DNA from: Blastococcus capsensis | GTDB lineage: Bacteria; Actinomycetota; Actinomycetes; Mycobacteriales; Geodermatophilaceae | Direction: 5' to 3' | Assembly (NCBI RefSeq): GCF_030165005.1 | Contig: NZ_JASNNW010000012.1 | Coordinates: 124,001 to 188,000, forward strand | Length of the DNA: 64,000 bases | In this document: piece by piece, positions 50,628 to 63,615 of the stretch | How the letters are laid out: every line of letters begins with the position of its first letter | Numbering within the stretch: position 1 is the stretch's first letter | Notes under the pieces: generated by a model | Databases searched by the model: none | Seen by the model: only the letters and a program-made list of their open reading frames with translations | What the model was told of the DNA's origin: nothing | Program-made: the position numbers and the translations under genes

Positions 50628-51107
50628 TCATAGCAGCTCGACGGTGAGCTCGACCTCGACCGGGGCCCCGAGGGGCAGCTCCGCCACGCCGACGGCGCTG
50701 CGGGCGTGCTGCCCGGCCTCGCCGAAGATCCGCCCGAGCAGCTCGCTGGCCCCGTTGACCACGCGCGGCTGGCCGGTGAAGCCCTCCACGCTGGCCACGT
50801 AGCCGACCACGCGGACGATCCGGGCGACCGAGTCCAGCCCGACCAGGCCGTCGACGGCGGCGAGCGCGTTGAGCGCGCACAGCTTGGCGTCGGCGGCGGC
50901 GGCCTCGACGTCGACCGAGCCGCCGACCTTGCCGGTGCGGCGCAGCCCGCCGTCGACGAACGGCAGCTGGCCGGAGGTGAACACCAGGGAGCCGCTGCGC
51001 ACCGCGGGCACGTAGGCGGCGACCGGGGCGGCCACCGCCGGCAGCCGGATGCCGAGCTCGGCGAGCCGGGCGTGCCAGCCCTGCCCCGGCTGGGTCGAGT
51101 CGGTCAT
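50628..51107 (-). CDS. RidA-family (YjgF/YER057c) enamine/imine deaminase-like protein
   Basis: A 159-residue RidA-like protein. Conserved segments: VPAVRSGSLVFTSGQLPFVDG, TGKVGGSVDVEAAAADAKLCALNALAAV, VRVVGYVASVEGF and ELPLGAPVEVELTVEL. It lacks the canonical Arg of true RidA as far as I can align it, so it probably belongs to another Rid subgroup. RidA proteins hydrolyse reactive enamines. The ATG at 51107 overlaps the DUF4177 stop (ATGA), forming a leaderless two-gene operon that matches the Rv3678c region. Confidence 0.9.
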   Translation of the reverse strand: MTDSTQPGQGWHARLAELGIRLPAVAAPVAAYVPAVRSGSLVFTSGQLPFVDGGLRRTGKVGGSVDVEAAAADAKLCALNALAAVDGLVGLDSVARIVRVVGYVASVEGFTGQPRVVNGASELLGRIFGEAGQHARSAVGVAELPLGAPVEVELTVELL

Positions 51108-51274
51108 ACCGGGCGCTTGAGGTAGGCGACCAGCTGCTCGGCGCCGGCGGGGCCGGGGAGCACGGTCACCAGCTCCCACCCGTCGACGCCCCAGGAATCG
51201 AGGATCGCTTTGGTGTTGTGGACCAGCAGGGGGATGGTCGCGTACTCCCACTTCTGGCGGGCGGCTTCGCTCAT
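51104..51274 (-). CDS. DUF4177-type small protein
   Basis: A 56-residue protein, MSEAARQKWEYATIPLLVHN followed by ILDSWGVDGWELVTVLPG and EQLVAYLKRPV. The W-E-Y-x-T and G-W-E-L-V motifs are the core of the DUF4177 family, of unknown function. A TAGCGT -10 with a 7-nt spacer precedes the ATG. It leads the ridA operon and is divergent from the ArsA-like ATPase pair. Confidence 0.88.
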   Translation of the reverse strand: MSEAARQKWEYATIPLLVHNTKAILDSWGVDGWELVTVLPGPAGAEQLVAYLKRPV

Positions 51275-51281
51275 GGGCGCG

Positions 51282-51287
51282 ACGCTA
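51282..51287 (-). promoter_or_regulatory. Leaderless -10 (TAGCGT) for the DUF4177-ridA unit
   Basis: TAGCGT on the minus strand, 7-nt spacer CGCGCCC, ATG at 51274. Confidence 0.6.
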
Positions 51288-51312
51288 GCGCACCAACCGT
51301 GGAGGGTCCCGG

Positions 51313-51368
51313 CCCCCTGCAGGGTCCCGCTGCGAGCCTGCGAGCAGTGGGGGGCAGGGGGTCCTTCT
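51313..51368 (-). repeat. R1 structured intergenic repeat, copy E
   Basis: Minus-strand orientation, in a divergent promoter region. The closing stem is CCCCCTGC (51313-51320) with GCAGGGGG (51354-51361); the core is CACTGCTCGCAGGCTCGC-like. It ends 3 bp before the -10 of the ArsA-like operon, so it is not a terminator for either neighbour. Confidence 0.65.
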
Positions 51369-51370
51369 TC

Positions 51371-51376
51371 TACGCT
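51371..51376 (+). promoter_or_regulatory. Leaderless -10 (TACGCT) for the ArsA-like operon
   Basis: TACGCT, 6-nt spacer GGTGCC, GTG at 51383. An R1 repeat occupies the -35 region. Confidence 0.6.
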
Positions 51377-51382
51377 GGTGCC

Positions 51383-52453
51383 GTGATCCCCGACCTGCCC
51401 TCCGCGCGTCTGCACGTGGTCACCGGCAAGGGCGGGACCGGGAAGACCACCGTCGCCGCCGCCCTGGCCCTGGCGCTGGCCGCCGACGGGCGGTCGGTGC
51501 TGCTGGTGGAGACCGAGGGTCGGCAGGGCATCGCCCAGCTGTTCGACACACCCCCGCTGCCCTACGAGGAGCGCCGCGTCGCCGTCGCCCGCGGCGGAGG
51601 GGAGGTGAAGGCGCTGGCCATCGACGTCGAGGAAGCCCTGCTGGACTACCTCGACATGTTCTACAACCTCCGGCGGGCGGGGCGGGCGCTGCGCAAGATG
51701 GGCGCCATCGACTTCGCCACCGCCATCGCGCCGGGTCTGCGCGACGTGCTCATCACCGGCAAGATCAAGGAAGCGGTGACCCGGCGCCGGAACGGCCGGG
51801 AGGTCTACGACGCCGTGGTCGTCGACGCTCCGCCCACCGGACGGATCACCCGGTTCCTCGGGGTCACCGGGGAGATGTCGCAGCTGGCCCGGTCCGGGCC
51901 CATCAAGACCCAGAGCGACGGCGTCATGGCGGTGCTCCGCTCCCCGCAGACGGCGGTGCACCTGGTGACGATCCTCGAGGACATGCCGGTGCAGGAGACC
52001 GCCGACGCCATCGCCGAGCTGGAGAAGGCCGGGCTGCCGATCGGCTCCGTCGTCGTGAACATGGCCACCGAACCGGTGCTGCCTGCCGACGCCCTCTCCC
52101 GCGCAGCCGCCGGCGAGCTGTCCGGCGCCGACCTCTCCCCCGCGCTCACCGCGGCGGGCCTGCCCGGGGGCGCGGCGCTGGCCGACGCCTTGGCCGCCGA
52201 GGTGGTGGAGCACGCCCGCCGCTGGGCCGCCCAGGATGCGCTGCGCGACCAGGTGGCCGCGCTCGGCCGCCCCACCGTGGAGCTGCCACAGCTCCCCGGT
52301 CCCATGGACCTGGGCTGCCTGTTCGAGCTGGCCGACCGCCTGGAGGACCCCTTGCGCACGGAGGTGGGGCGAGCGGACAGGGGCGTGAGCATCGCAGCGA
52401 GGGACGAGCGAGGAGCGGAGCGCCCCGCGGGAGCGAGCGGGGGCCCCGCGTGA
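51383..52453 (+). CDS. ArsA/GET3-like ATPase, first subunit (Rv3679/BagA-like)
   Basis: A 356-residue anion-transporting-ATPase-like P-loop protein. The deviant Walker A is [16 protein letters not shown] near residues 14-26; the A' Asp is replaced by Glu in [15 protein letters not shown], and switch II is [15 protein letters not shown]. In mycobacteria the two adjacent ArsA-like proteins form a complex that influences cell envelope and survival under glycerol and stress; they do not pump arsenic. The GTG at 51383 follows TACGCT by 6 nt. The stop overlaps the second subunit by 4 bp. The C-terminal ~30 residues are charged and probably disordered. Confidence 0.93.
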   Translation: MIPDLPSARLHVVTGKGGTGKTTVAAALALALAADGRSVLLVETEGRQGIAQLFDTPPLPYEERRVAVARGGGEVKALAIDVEEALLDYLDMFYNLRRAGRALRKMGAIDFATAIAPGLRDVLITGKIKEAVTRRRNGREVYDAVVVDAPPTGRITRFLGVTGEMSQLARSGPIKTQSDGVMAVLRSPQTAVHLVTILEDMPVQETADAIAELEKAGLPIGSVVVNMATEPVLPADALSRAAAGELSGADLSPALTAAGLPGGAALADALAAEVVEHARRWAAQDALRDQVAALGRPTVELPQLPGPMDLGCLFELADRLEDPLRTEVGRADRGVSIAARDERGAERPAGASGGPA

Positions 52454-53670
52454 GCGCGGCGCCGGGCGGTGCCCCCGCGGGTGGGCAGGGCCGGGGGCAG
52501 GCGCCCGCCATGGACCTGGGGCAGCTGATCGCCGACCCGGCCACCCGGATCGTCGTCTGCTGCGGCGCCGGCGGCGTCGGCAAGACGACGACGTCGGCCG
52601 CGCTGGCGCTGGCCGCCGCGGAGGCCGGGCGGAGCGTCGTCGTGCTCACCATCGACCCGGCGCGGCGGCTGGCGCAGTCGCTCGGCCTGGTGGAGCTGGA
52701 CAACGAGCCGCGGCGGGTCGACGTCCCCGGGATCGACGGCGAACTGCACGCGATGATGCTGGACATGAAGCGGACGTTCGACGACGTCGTCACCGCTCAC
52801 TCCACGCCCGAGCGCGCCCAGCAGATCCTGGACAACCCCTTCTACCAGGCGCTCTCGTCCTCGTTCGCCGGGACGCAGGAGTACATGGCCATGGAGAAGC
52901 TGGGTCAGCTGAGGGCCGCCGACCGGTGGGACCTCATCATCGTCGACACCCCGCCGTCGCGGTCCGCGCTGGACTTCCTGGACGCGCCGAACCGGATGGG
53001 CCGCTTCCTCGACGGCACGATGATCCGGCTGCTCACCGCGCCCAGCCGGACCGGGTTCAAGTTCGCCAGCGCCGGCCTCCTGTTCTTCAGCCGGATCATC
53101 AGCAAGATCCTCGGCGGCCAGCTGCTGCGGGACATCTCCGCCTTCGTGGCGGCCCTGGACACGATGTTCGGCGGCTTCCGGGAACGGGCGACCGCGACCT
53201 TCGAGCTGCTCCGCCGTCCCGGCACCTGGTTCGTGGTGGTCGCCGCTCCCGAGCCGGACGCCCTCCGGGAGGCCTCCTACTTCGTCGACCGGCTGTCGGC
53301 GGAGGGCATGCCGCTGGCCGGGCTGGTGCTCAACCGCACCCATCCCCCGGCGACGACCGCGTTGTCGGCCACGCGCGCCGAAGGGGCCGCGGAGGAGGTG
53401 GCCGAGTCCGGCGGGGACACCGCGGCGCTGACCGCCGCCGCGCTGCGGGTGCACGCCGAGCGCATGCAGCAGGCCGCGCGCGAGCAGCACCTGGCCGACC
53501 GCTTCACCAGCGCCCACCCCGAGGTGGCGGTGCGCACGGTGCCGGCGGCTGCGGGAGACGTCCACGACGTGGACGGGCTGCGGGGGATGGCCGAGGCGCT
53601 GACCGGGGCCGACGACGACACGCCGACCGGCACGCCGAGGACGCGAGTCTTCCCCGCGCGCCGCGGCTGA
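52450..53670 (+). CDS. ArsA/GET3-like ATPase, second subunit (Rv3680/BagB-like)
   Basis: A 406-residue partner ATPase. Walker A is [21 protein letters not shown]' is [15 protein letters not shown], and switch II is [19 protein letters not shown] long hydrophobic/basic region [21 protein letters not shown] may bind membranes or hydrophobic cargo, as in GET3-like proteins. The GTG at 52450 overlaps the first subunit (GTGA), so equal synthesis is likely. The C-terminus is acidic then basic. The pair stands directly before ponA2, as in mycobacteria, where the whiB4 gene lies between; it is not seen here. Confidence 0.93.
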   Translation: MSAAPGGAPAGGQGRGQAPAMDLGQLIADPATRIVVCCGAGGVGKTTTSAALALAAAEAGRSVVVLTIDPARRLAQSLGLVELDNEPRRVDVPGIDGELHAMMLDMKRTFDDVVTAHSTPERAQQILDNPFYQALSSSFAGTQEYMAMEKLGQLRAADRWDLIIVDTPPSRSALDFLDAPNRMGRFLDGTMIRLLTAPSRTGFKFASAGLLFFSRIISKILGGQLLRDISAFVAALDTMFGGFRERATATFELLRRPGTWFVVVAAPEPDALREASYFVDRLSAEGMPLAGLVLNRTHPPATTALSATRAEGAAEEVAESGGDTAALTAAALRVHAERMQQAAREQHLADRFTSAHPEVAVRTVPAAAGDVHDVDGLRGMAEALTGADDDTPTGTPRTRVFPARRG

Positions 53671-53697
53671 GGGCGGCGGCGACCAGCCGGACCGACG

Positions 53698-53703
53698 TAC
53701 CCT
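53698..53703 (+). promoter_or_regulatory. Leaderless -10 (TACCCT) for ponA2
   Basis: TACCCT, 7-nt spacer GGCCGCG, ATG at 53711. It separates ponA2 from the ArsA-like operon 40 bp upstream. Confidence 0.6.
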
Positions 53704-53710
53704 GGCCGCG

Positions 53711-55948
<2,238 letters not shown>

Positions 55949-55955
55949 CGAAGGA

Positions 55956-55989
55956 CCGTCCTCCGCACCGCGCGCGGTGCGGAGGACGG
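55956..55989. terminator. 34-bp perfect palindrome between convergent ponA2 and yqeY
   Basis: CCGTCCTCCGCACCGCG (55956-55972) and its exact reverse complement (55973-55989), 17-bp arms with no spacer; the RNA hairpin would have a 4-nt loop. It begins 8 bp after the ponA2 stop and ends 8 bp before the yqeY stop; a bidirectional terminator. The preceding GAAGGACC resembles the start of R1 copies. Confidence 0.8.
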
Positions 55990-55996
55990 GGCCTGC

Positions 55997-56449
55997 TCAG
56001 CCGAGCTGGCGGCGCACCTCGGCGGCGACCCGGGCACCCTCGGCCCGGCCGGCGACGACACCGTTCGCCGCGCCCATGACCTTGCCCATGTCCGTCATGC
56101 CCGAGGCGCCGGTGCGGGTGATCACGTCGGCGACGATCGCGGCGAGGTCGGCGTCCTCGAGCTGGGCCGGCAGGTAACCGGCGAGGACCTCGCCCTCCGC
56201 CTGCTCGCGGGCGGCCTGCTCGGCGCGGCCGGCCGACCCGAACGCCTCGGCGGCCTCCCGGCGCTTCTTGGCCTCCCGGCGGAGCACCGCCTGCACCTCG
56301 TCGTCGGTGAGCTCGCGGGCCTCCTTGCCCGCCACCTCCTCGGCGCTGACGGCGGCGAGCACCATGCGCAGCGTGGCGGTGCGCAGCTCGTCGCGGGCCT
56401 TCATGGCGGTGGTCAGGTCGGTGCGCAGCTGTTCCTTGAGGTCGGACAC
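55997..56449 (-). CDS. GatB/YqeY domain protein
   Basis: A 150-residue YqeY protein: an N-terminal helical region MSDLKEQLRTDLTTAMKARD, TLRMVLAAVSAEEVAG, and the C-terminal GatB-like helical domain with GYLPAQLEDADLAAIVADVI and DMGKVMGAANGVVAGRAEGARVA. GatB tail domains bind tRNA in the amidotransferase; stand-alone YqeY has an uncertain role. The GTG at 56449 is used; a CAGGCT hexamer 7 nt upstream resembles the leaderless -10. It converges on ponA2. Confidence 0.95.
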   Translation of the reverse strand: MSDLKEQLRTDLTTAMKARDELRTATLRMVLAAVSAEEVAGKEARELTDDEVQAVLRREAKKRREAAEAFGSAGRAEQAAREQAEGEVLAGYLPAQLEDADLAAIVADVITRTGASGMTDMGKVMGAANGVVAGRAEGARVAAEVRRQLG

Positions 56450-56489
56450 GGGACCAAGCCTGGCACGACGCCGGTGCGACGTGCGCCCG

Positions 56490-56495
56490 TAGGCT
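56490..56495 (+). promoter_or_regulatory. Leaderless -10 (TAGGCT) for the metallophosphoesterase
   Basis: TAGGCT, 8-nt spacer CTACGACC, GTG at 56504. Confidence 0.55.
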
Positions 56496-56503
56496 CTACG
56501 ACC

Positions 56504-57415
56504 GTGCGCTGGTACACCGCCGTCCCCACCGCCGCCGTCGCGTCCGGCGCAGCGGTGACCGCCTACGCGAGCCTCTACGAGCGCACCCGCTGGACCCTGC
56601 GCCGGTTCGACGTCCCGGTGCTCGCCCCCGGGTCGGCGCCGCTGACGATCCTCCACGTGTCCGACCTGCACATGACCGCCGGCCAGCGCAGCAAGCAGGA
56701 GTGGGTCGCCGGGCTGGCCGAGCTGGAGCCCGACCTGGTCATCGACACCGGGGACAACCTCGCCGGCGTCGACGCCGTCCCCGGCACGCTGCGCGCTCTC
56801 GACCCGCTGCTGGACCGGCCCGGCGCCTTCGTCATGGCCAGCAACGACTACTACGCGCCCCGGCCGAAGAACCCGCTGAAGTACTTCTGGCCCGACCACA
56901 GGCGGGTGCACGGCACGGAGCTCCCCTGGCGGGACCTGCGGGACGGGATGCTCGCCCGCGGCTGGCTCGACCTCACCAACGCCGCCGGCGAGCTGACCGT
57001 CGGGGGACGGCGGATCTCCTTCGCCGGCGTGGACGACTCGCACCTGAAGCGGGACCGCTACGACCTAGTCGGGGGCTCGGCCGATCCGGAGGCCGACGTC
57101 CGCATCGGCCTGGCGCACTCCCCCGAGCCCCGGGTGCTCGACCGGTTCGCCGCCGACGGCTACGACCTGCTGCTGTGCGGGCACACCCACGGCGGGCAGC
57201 TGCGCGTACCGTTCTACGGCGCGCTGGTCACCAACTGCGGCATCGACCGCGACCGGGTGCGCTGGCTGCACCGCTGGGCCCCGCCCGCGACCGGTCGGCC
57301 GGCCGGTACCTGGCTGCACGTCTCGGCCGGGCTGGGCACCAGCCCGTACGCCCCGGTGCGGTTCGCCTGCCCGCCCGAAGCCACGCTGCTCACGCTCACC
57401 GCGCGCCCGGCCTGA
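56504..57415 (+). CDS. Metallophosphoesterase (Rv3683-like)
   Basis: A 303-residue calcineurin-like phosphoesterase. An N-terminal hydrophobic stretch (VPTAAVASGAAVTAYASLY) probably anchors it to the membrane. The metal-binding motifs are HVSDLHMTAG (D-x-H), VIDTGDNLAG (GDN), MASNDYYAP (in the GNHE place but with Asn-Asp) and LCGHTHGGQLRVP. A phosphodiesterase acting on nucleotides or lipids outside or at the membrane is likely but unproven. The GTG at 56504 is set by the -10 hexamer. Confidence 0.94.
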   Translation: MRWYTAVPTAAVASGAAVTAYASLYERTRWTLRRFDVPVLAPGSAPLTILHVSDLHMTAGQRSKQEWVAGLAELEPDLVIDTGDNLAGVDAVPGTLRALDPLLDRPGAFVMASNDYYAPRPKNPLKYFWPDHRRVHGTELPWRDLRDGMLARGWLDLTNAAGELTVGGRRISFAGVDDSHLKRDRYDLVGGSADPEADVRIGLAHSPEPRVLDRFAADGYDLLLCGHTHGGQLRVPFYGALVTNCGIDRDRVRWLHRWAPPATGRPAGTWLHVSAGLGTSPYAPVRFACPPEATLLTLTARPA

Positions 57416-57456
57416 TCACCCGGTCCCCCGCCGCCGAGCCGGCAACGGGGCAGCGC

Positions 57457-57462
57457 TAGACT
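57457..57462 (+). promoter_or_regulatory. -10 (TAGACT) for tRNA-Pro
   Basis: TAGACT 13 nt before the tRNA 5' end, so transcription would start about 7 nt upstream of it. No clear -35 is seen. Confidence 0.5.
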
Positions 57463-57475
57463 CGACGACGCACCT

Positions 57476-57549
57476 CGGGGTGTGGCGCAGCTTGGTAGCG
57501 CGCGTCGTTCGGGACGACGAGGCCGCAGGTTCAAATCCTGTCACCCCGA
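57476..57549 (+). tRNA. tRNA-Pro (anticodon CGG)
   Basis: Acceptor CGGGGTG pairs with CACCCCG; D-arm GCGCAGCTTGGTAGCGC; anticodon stem CGTCG/CGACG with loop TTCGGGA giving CGG (reads CCG); T-arm GCAGGTTCAAATCCTGT; discriminator A. CCA is not encoded (CCC follows), unlike the tRNA-Thr in this window. Confidence 0.97.
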
Positions 57550-57615
57550 CCCTCCGCTCAGGGGCCGCCGGAAGGCGGCCCCTGAGTCGTTCCGGGACGC
57601 TGCGAGGATGGGCAC

Positions 57616-59487
57616 GTGAGCGAGCGTGCGAGCGGAACCAACGGACAGAGCAACTGGGGCACGCGTTCCACGCGCGCCGGCGAGGCGCGGCGCGTGACCG
57701 CCGAGCAGGCCACCCCCGCCCTTCCGCCCGAGGTCACCGCCCGCTGGCAGGCCCGGTTCCGGACGCCCCGGGTCTCCCTGCCGGACTGGGCGGAGGAGGC
57801 CCCGCACCGGAACCTCTACTCCTCCGACGTCAGCGGCGTCGTCGAGCAGTACGCCTGGGACCGCGGAAGCGGCGCTCACCGGCAGGTCACCGACCGCCCC
57901 AACGGCACCCTCGTCGCCACGCTGAGCCCCGACGGCGAGACGATCTGGTGGTTCGCCGACGACGACGGCGACGAGTTCGGCGTGTGGATGACCCAGCCGT
58001 TCGAGGGCGGGGAGGACGCCGTCGCCGTCCCGGAGGTCGGGCCGGCCTACCCGGCGGGCCTCGAGGTCGGCAGGTCGCTCGTGGCGATCGGTCGCAGCAC
58101 GGACGACGGCAGCGAACTGTGGCTCGCCCCCCACGGCGGGGCGCCGCGGGTGGTCTACCGGCACCCCGACCCGGCCTCGGTGGACGCGCTGACCCGTGAC
58201 GACGAGCTGCTGGTCATCTCGCACTCCGAGCACGGCGACCCGCGCTACCCGGCCCTTCGGGTGCTGCGGACCGTCGATGACGCCGTCGTGGCCGAGAAGT
58301 GGGACGGCGACGGGCTCGGGCTGCACGCCCTGGAGTTCGCGCCGCAGCCGGGCGACCGGCGGCTGCTGGTCGGCCACGAGCGGCGGGGCCGCGAGGAGCT
58401 GCTGGTCTGGGACGTCGCCGCCGACACCGAGACCGAGATCGTGCTCGACCTGCCCGGCGACGTCACGGCCGGCTGGTACCCCGACGGCTCGGCGCTGCTG
58501 GTGGGCCACGACCACGCCGCCCGCACGGAGCTCTACCGCTACGACCTCGTCTCGGGTGCGCTGGAGCGGGTGGAGACCCCGCCCGGCGTCGTCCGGGGGG
58601 CCACGGCGCGCCCCGACGGCACCGTGGAGCTGGCCTGGTCGAACTCCGAGCGCCCGCCGGTGATCCGCCGGGCCGACGGCCCGGTCGTGCTCTCGGTGAG
58701 CGACCAGGAGCCCCCGGCGGCGTACCCCGTGGAGGACCGCTGGGTGCCGGGCCCGGGCGGGGACGTGCACGCGCTGCTGGTCCGGCCGCAGGGCCCGGCC
58801 CCGTACGCCACGGCGTTCCTGGTGCACGGCGGGCCGGAGGCGGCCGACGACGACTCCTACCGCGCCCGCCGGGCCGCCTACGTCGACGCCGGCTACGCGG
58901 TCGTGCACGTGAACTACCGGGGATCGACCGGCTACGGGTCGACCTGGCGGGACGCGCTCACCGGCCGGCCGGGGCTCACCGAGCTGGAGGACATCGGCGC
59001 GGTCTACGACGCGCTGGTGGCCGAGGGCGTCGTCGACCCGTCGCGGGCGCTGCTGACCGGCGGCTCGTGGGGTGGCTTCCTCACCCTGCTCGGGCTCGGC
59101 ACGCAGCCCGAGCGCTGGGCAGCCGGTATCGCGGAGGTGCCGGTGGCCGACTACCTGGCCGCCTACGAGGACGAGATGGAGGGCCTGCGGGCCTACGACC
59201 GGGCGCTGTTCGGCGGGTCACCCGACGAGGTGCGCGACGTCTACGTCCGTTCCTCGCCGATCACCTACGTCGACGCCGTCGCCGCGCCGGTGCTCGTGGT
59301 GGCCGGCGCGAACGACCCGCGCTGCCCGATCCGGCAGATCCACAACTACCTGGCCGGCCTCGAGGAGCTCGGCAAGGAGCACGAGGTGTACCGCTTCGAC
59401 GCCGGCCACGGCTCGCTGGTGATCGAGGAGACCATCCGGCAGGTGGAGATCGCGCTGGCGTTCGCGCTGCGGCACGTGAAGCCCTAG
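57616..59487 (+). CDS. S9-family prolyl-oligopeptidase-like peptidase
   Basis: A 623-residue S9C-type serine peptidase. The N-terminal ~370 residues form a beta-propeller (blade motifs LSPDGETIWWFADDDGDE and LLVGHERRGREELLVWD), and the C-terminal alpha/beta-hydrolase domain holds Ser in LLTGGSWGGFLTLL, Asp in VVAGANDPRCPIRQ and His in FDAGHGSLVI. It would cleave acyl-peptides or oligopeptides in the cytosol. The GTG at 57616 is the longest plausible start; the first ~27 residues look unstructured, and a GTG at 57694 before TAEQATPALPPEV is a good alternative. R2 and R3 repeats follow its stop. Confidence 0.9.
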   Translation: MSERASGTNGQSNWGTRSTRAGEARRVTAEQATPALPPEVTARWQARFRTPRVSLPDWAEEAPHRNLYSSDVSGVVEQYAWDRGSGAHRQVTDRPNGTLVATLSPDGETIWWFADDDGDEFGVWMTQPFEGGEDAVAVPEVGPAYPAGLEVGRSLVAIGRSTDDGSELWLAPHGGAPRVVYRHPDPASVDALTRDDELLVISHSEHGDPRYPALRVLRTVDDAVVAEKWDGDGLGLHALEFAPQPGDRRLLVGHERRGREELLVWDVAADTETEIVLDLPGDVTAGWYPDGSALLVGHDHAARTELYRYDLVSGALERVETPPGVVRGATARPDGTVELAWSNSERPPVIRRADGPVVLSVSDQEPPAAYPVEDRWVPGPGGDVHALLVRPQGPAPYATAFLVHGGPEAADDDSYRARRAAYVDAGYAVVHVNYRGSTGYGSTWRDALTGRPGLTELEDIGAVYDALVAEGVVDPSRALLTGGSWGGFLTLLGLGTQPERWAAGIAEVPVADYLAAYEDEMEGLRAYDRALFGGSPDEVRDVYVRSSPITYVDAVAAPVLVVAGANDPRCPIRQIHNYLAGLEELGKEHEVYRFDAGHGSLVIEETIRQVEIALAFALRHVKP

Positions 59488-59488
59488 G

Positions 59489-59532
59489 GACCCGTCCCGA
59501 GCGGGGGCCGGAGGCTCCCCGAGGGACGGGTC
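59489..59532. repeat. R2 repeat, copy 2
   Basis: Core GAGCGGGGGCCGGAGGCTCC within outer arms GACCCGTCCC (59489-59498) and GGGACGGGTC (59523-59532), a perfect 10-bp stem different in sequence from copy 1. Confidence 0.7.
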
Positions 59533-59540
59533 GGCCAGGG

Positions 59541-59582
59541 TCCGCGCGGAGCGGGGGCCGGAGGCTCCCCGACGCGTGGGCC
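59541..59582. repeat. R2 repeat, copy 3
   Basis: Core GAGCGGGGGCCGGAGGCTCC at 59549-59568, 50 bp after copy 2. The closing stem is weak (CGCG with CGCG and GG with CC). Confidence 0.65.
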
Positions 59583-59609
59583 GGATGAGGCTCAGCTCAG
59601 GCCGGGACG

Positions 59610-61946
<2,337 letters not shown>

Positions 61947-61954
61947 GGGTCCAC

Positions 61955-61960
61955 AGGTTA
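61955..61960 (-). promoter_or_regulatory. Leaderless -10 (TAACCT) for ask-asd
   Basis: TAACCT on the minus strand, 8-nt spacer GTGGACCC, GTG at 61946. Confidence 0.55.
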
Positions 61961-62020
61961 CCGGCGTGGCCGCGGTCGCCGTCGTTTGCGTCCGACCGGC
62001 GACTCGGATGTCATCACCGG

Positions 62021-63613
62021 ATGGACGAAGCGGAGCGGTGGCTGCTGCGCGCCGACGAGCGCGGCAACCCGGCGTCCGGGCTGGAGGCGTGCAGCGAGGG
62101 CAATCTCGCCGAGCCCCTGGTGCACGGTGCGGCCTACTTCGACCGGCTGGTCGACGTGGTCGACGGGCTGGGCCCGGACGACCACGTCTACTTCACCGAC
62201 TGGCGCGGCGACCCCGACGAGCGGTTGCGTCCCGACGGGCCCACCGTCGCGGAGCTGTTCCAGCGGGCGCTGGACCGCGGCGTCACCGTCCGTGGGCTGG
62301 TGTGGCGGTCCCACATGGACCGGATGCAGTTCAGCAAGGAGCAGAACCGCGCCCTCGACCGCGAGGTGGAGAAGGCCGGTGGCCAGGTGGTCCTCGACCA
62401 GCGGGTCAGGTGGATGGGGTCGCACCACCAGAAGTTCGTCGTCGCCCGTCACCGCCACGACCCGGGTCGCGACGTCGCCTTCGTCGGTGGCATCGACCTG
62501 TGCCACGGCCGGCGCGACGACGCCGATCACGAAGGCGATCCGCAGCCGGTGCCGATGGCGAGCCTGTACGGGGACCGCCCGGCGTGGCACGACGTCCAGG
62601 TGCAGGTCAAGGGGCCGGCGGTCGCCGACATCGAGGCCGTCTTCCGCGAGCGATGGGACGACCCCACCAACCCGCTGGCGCACAATCCTCTGGCTTGGGT
62701 GCGGGGCAAGCTCCACGACGCCCGGCTGCAGCCCGATCCCCTGCCGGACCCGCTCCCTCCCCCGCCACCGTGCGGGCCGCACCTGGTCCAGCTGCTGCAG
62801 ACCTATCCGACGATCCGGGCGTCCTACGAGTTCGCCCCGAACGGGGAGCGCTCGGTCGCCCGCGGGTACCGCAAGGCCGTCGACCGGGCCCGGCGGCTGG
62901 TCTACATCGAGGACCAGTACCTCTGGTCGGCCGACGTCGCCCGGCTGTTCTCCGATGCGCTGACCCGCTCCCCGGACATGCACCTGGTCGTGGTCGTCCC
63001 GCGAGCGCCGGACCACGAGGGGCGGTTCTCCGAGGTTCCGCAGCACATCGGGCACCGGCAGGCGATCGAGCGCTGCGAGCAGGCCGGGCCCGGGCGGGTG
63101 CACGTCTTCGACGTGGAGAACCCCGCAGGCATGCCCGTCTACGTGCACGCCAAGGTCTGCGTGATCGACGACACCTGGGCAGCGGTGGGCAGTGACAACT
63201 TCAACCGGCGGTCGTGGACCCACGACAGCGAGCTGTCCATCGCGGTGCTCGACACCAGCCACGACCCCCGCGAGCCGCGGGACCCGGCCGGCACCGGCGA
63301 CTGCGCCCGGACCTTCGCCCGGGACCTGCGGCTGGAACTGGCCCGCGAGCACCTCGACCTGCCGCGGAACGGCAGCGAGGACGACCTGCTGCTCGATCCC
63401 GACCGCTTCGTGGCGACCCTCGAAGCCCGGGCGAACGCCCTGGACGACTGGCACGAGCAGGGCCGGCGCGGCCCCCGCCCACCGGGACGACTCCGGCCGC
63501 ACCGCCCCGAGAAGCTGCCCTGGCCGACCCGTCTCTGGGCCACACCCGTCTACCGGCTGCTGGTCGACCCCGACGGCCGCCCACTGCGCCTGCGCCGGCG
63601 CAAGGCCTTCTAG
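62021..63613 (+). CDS. Phospholipase D-family protein
   Basis: A 530-residue PLD-superfamily protein with two HKD motifs. The first is in [20 protein letters not shown] (HxK intact, the Asp spacing degenerate) and is followed by [13 protein letters not shown]; the second is complete in [20 protein letters not shown]. The family hydrolyses phosphodiesters of phospholipids or transfers the head group, as in cardiolipin synthase. No signal peptide is seen, so it may be cytosolic or membrane-associated through its basic C-terminus. The ATG at 62021 gives the family-typical start. Its TAG stop coincides with the border of the transposase sequence. Confidence 0.92.
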   Translation: MDEAERWLLRADERGNPASGLEACSEGNLAEPLVHGAAYFDRLVDVVDGLGPDDHVYFTDWRGDPDERLRPDGPTVAELFQRALDRGVTVRGLVWRSHMDRMQFSKEQNRALDREVEKAGGQVVLDQRVRWMGSHHQKFVVARHRHDPGRDVAFVGGIDLCHGRRDDADHEGDPQPVPMASLYGDRPAWHDVQVQVKGPAVADIEAVFRERWDDPTNPLAHNPLAWVRGKLHDARLQPDPLPDPLPPPPPCGPHLVQLLQTYPTIRASYEFAPNGERSVARGYRKAVDRARRLVYIEDQYLWSADVARLFSDALTRSPDMHLVVVVPRAPDHEGRFSEVPQHIGHRQAIERCEQAGPGRVHVFDVENPAGMPVYVHAKVCVIDDTWAAVGSDNFNRRSWTHDSELSIAVLDTSHDPREPRDPAGTGDCARTFARDLRLELAREHLDLPRNGSEDDLLLDPDRFVATLEARANALDDWHEQGRRGPRPPGRLRPHRPEKLPWPTRLWATPVYRLLVDPDGRPLRLRRRKAF

Positions 63614-63615
63614 TA

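Noticed and set aside
51383..53670. Arsenic resistance operon
   Set aside because: The ATPases are the actinobacterial GET3/ArsA-like pair found before ponA2; no arsB, arsC or arsR is present.
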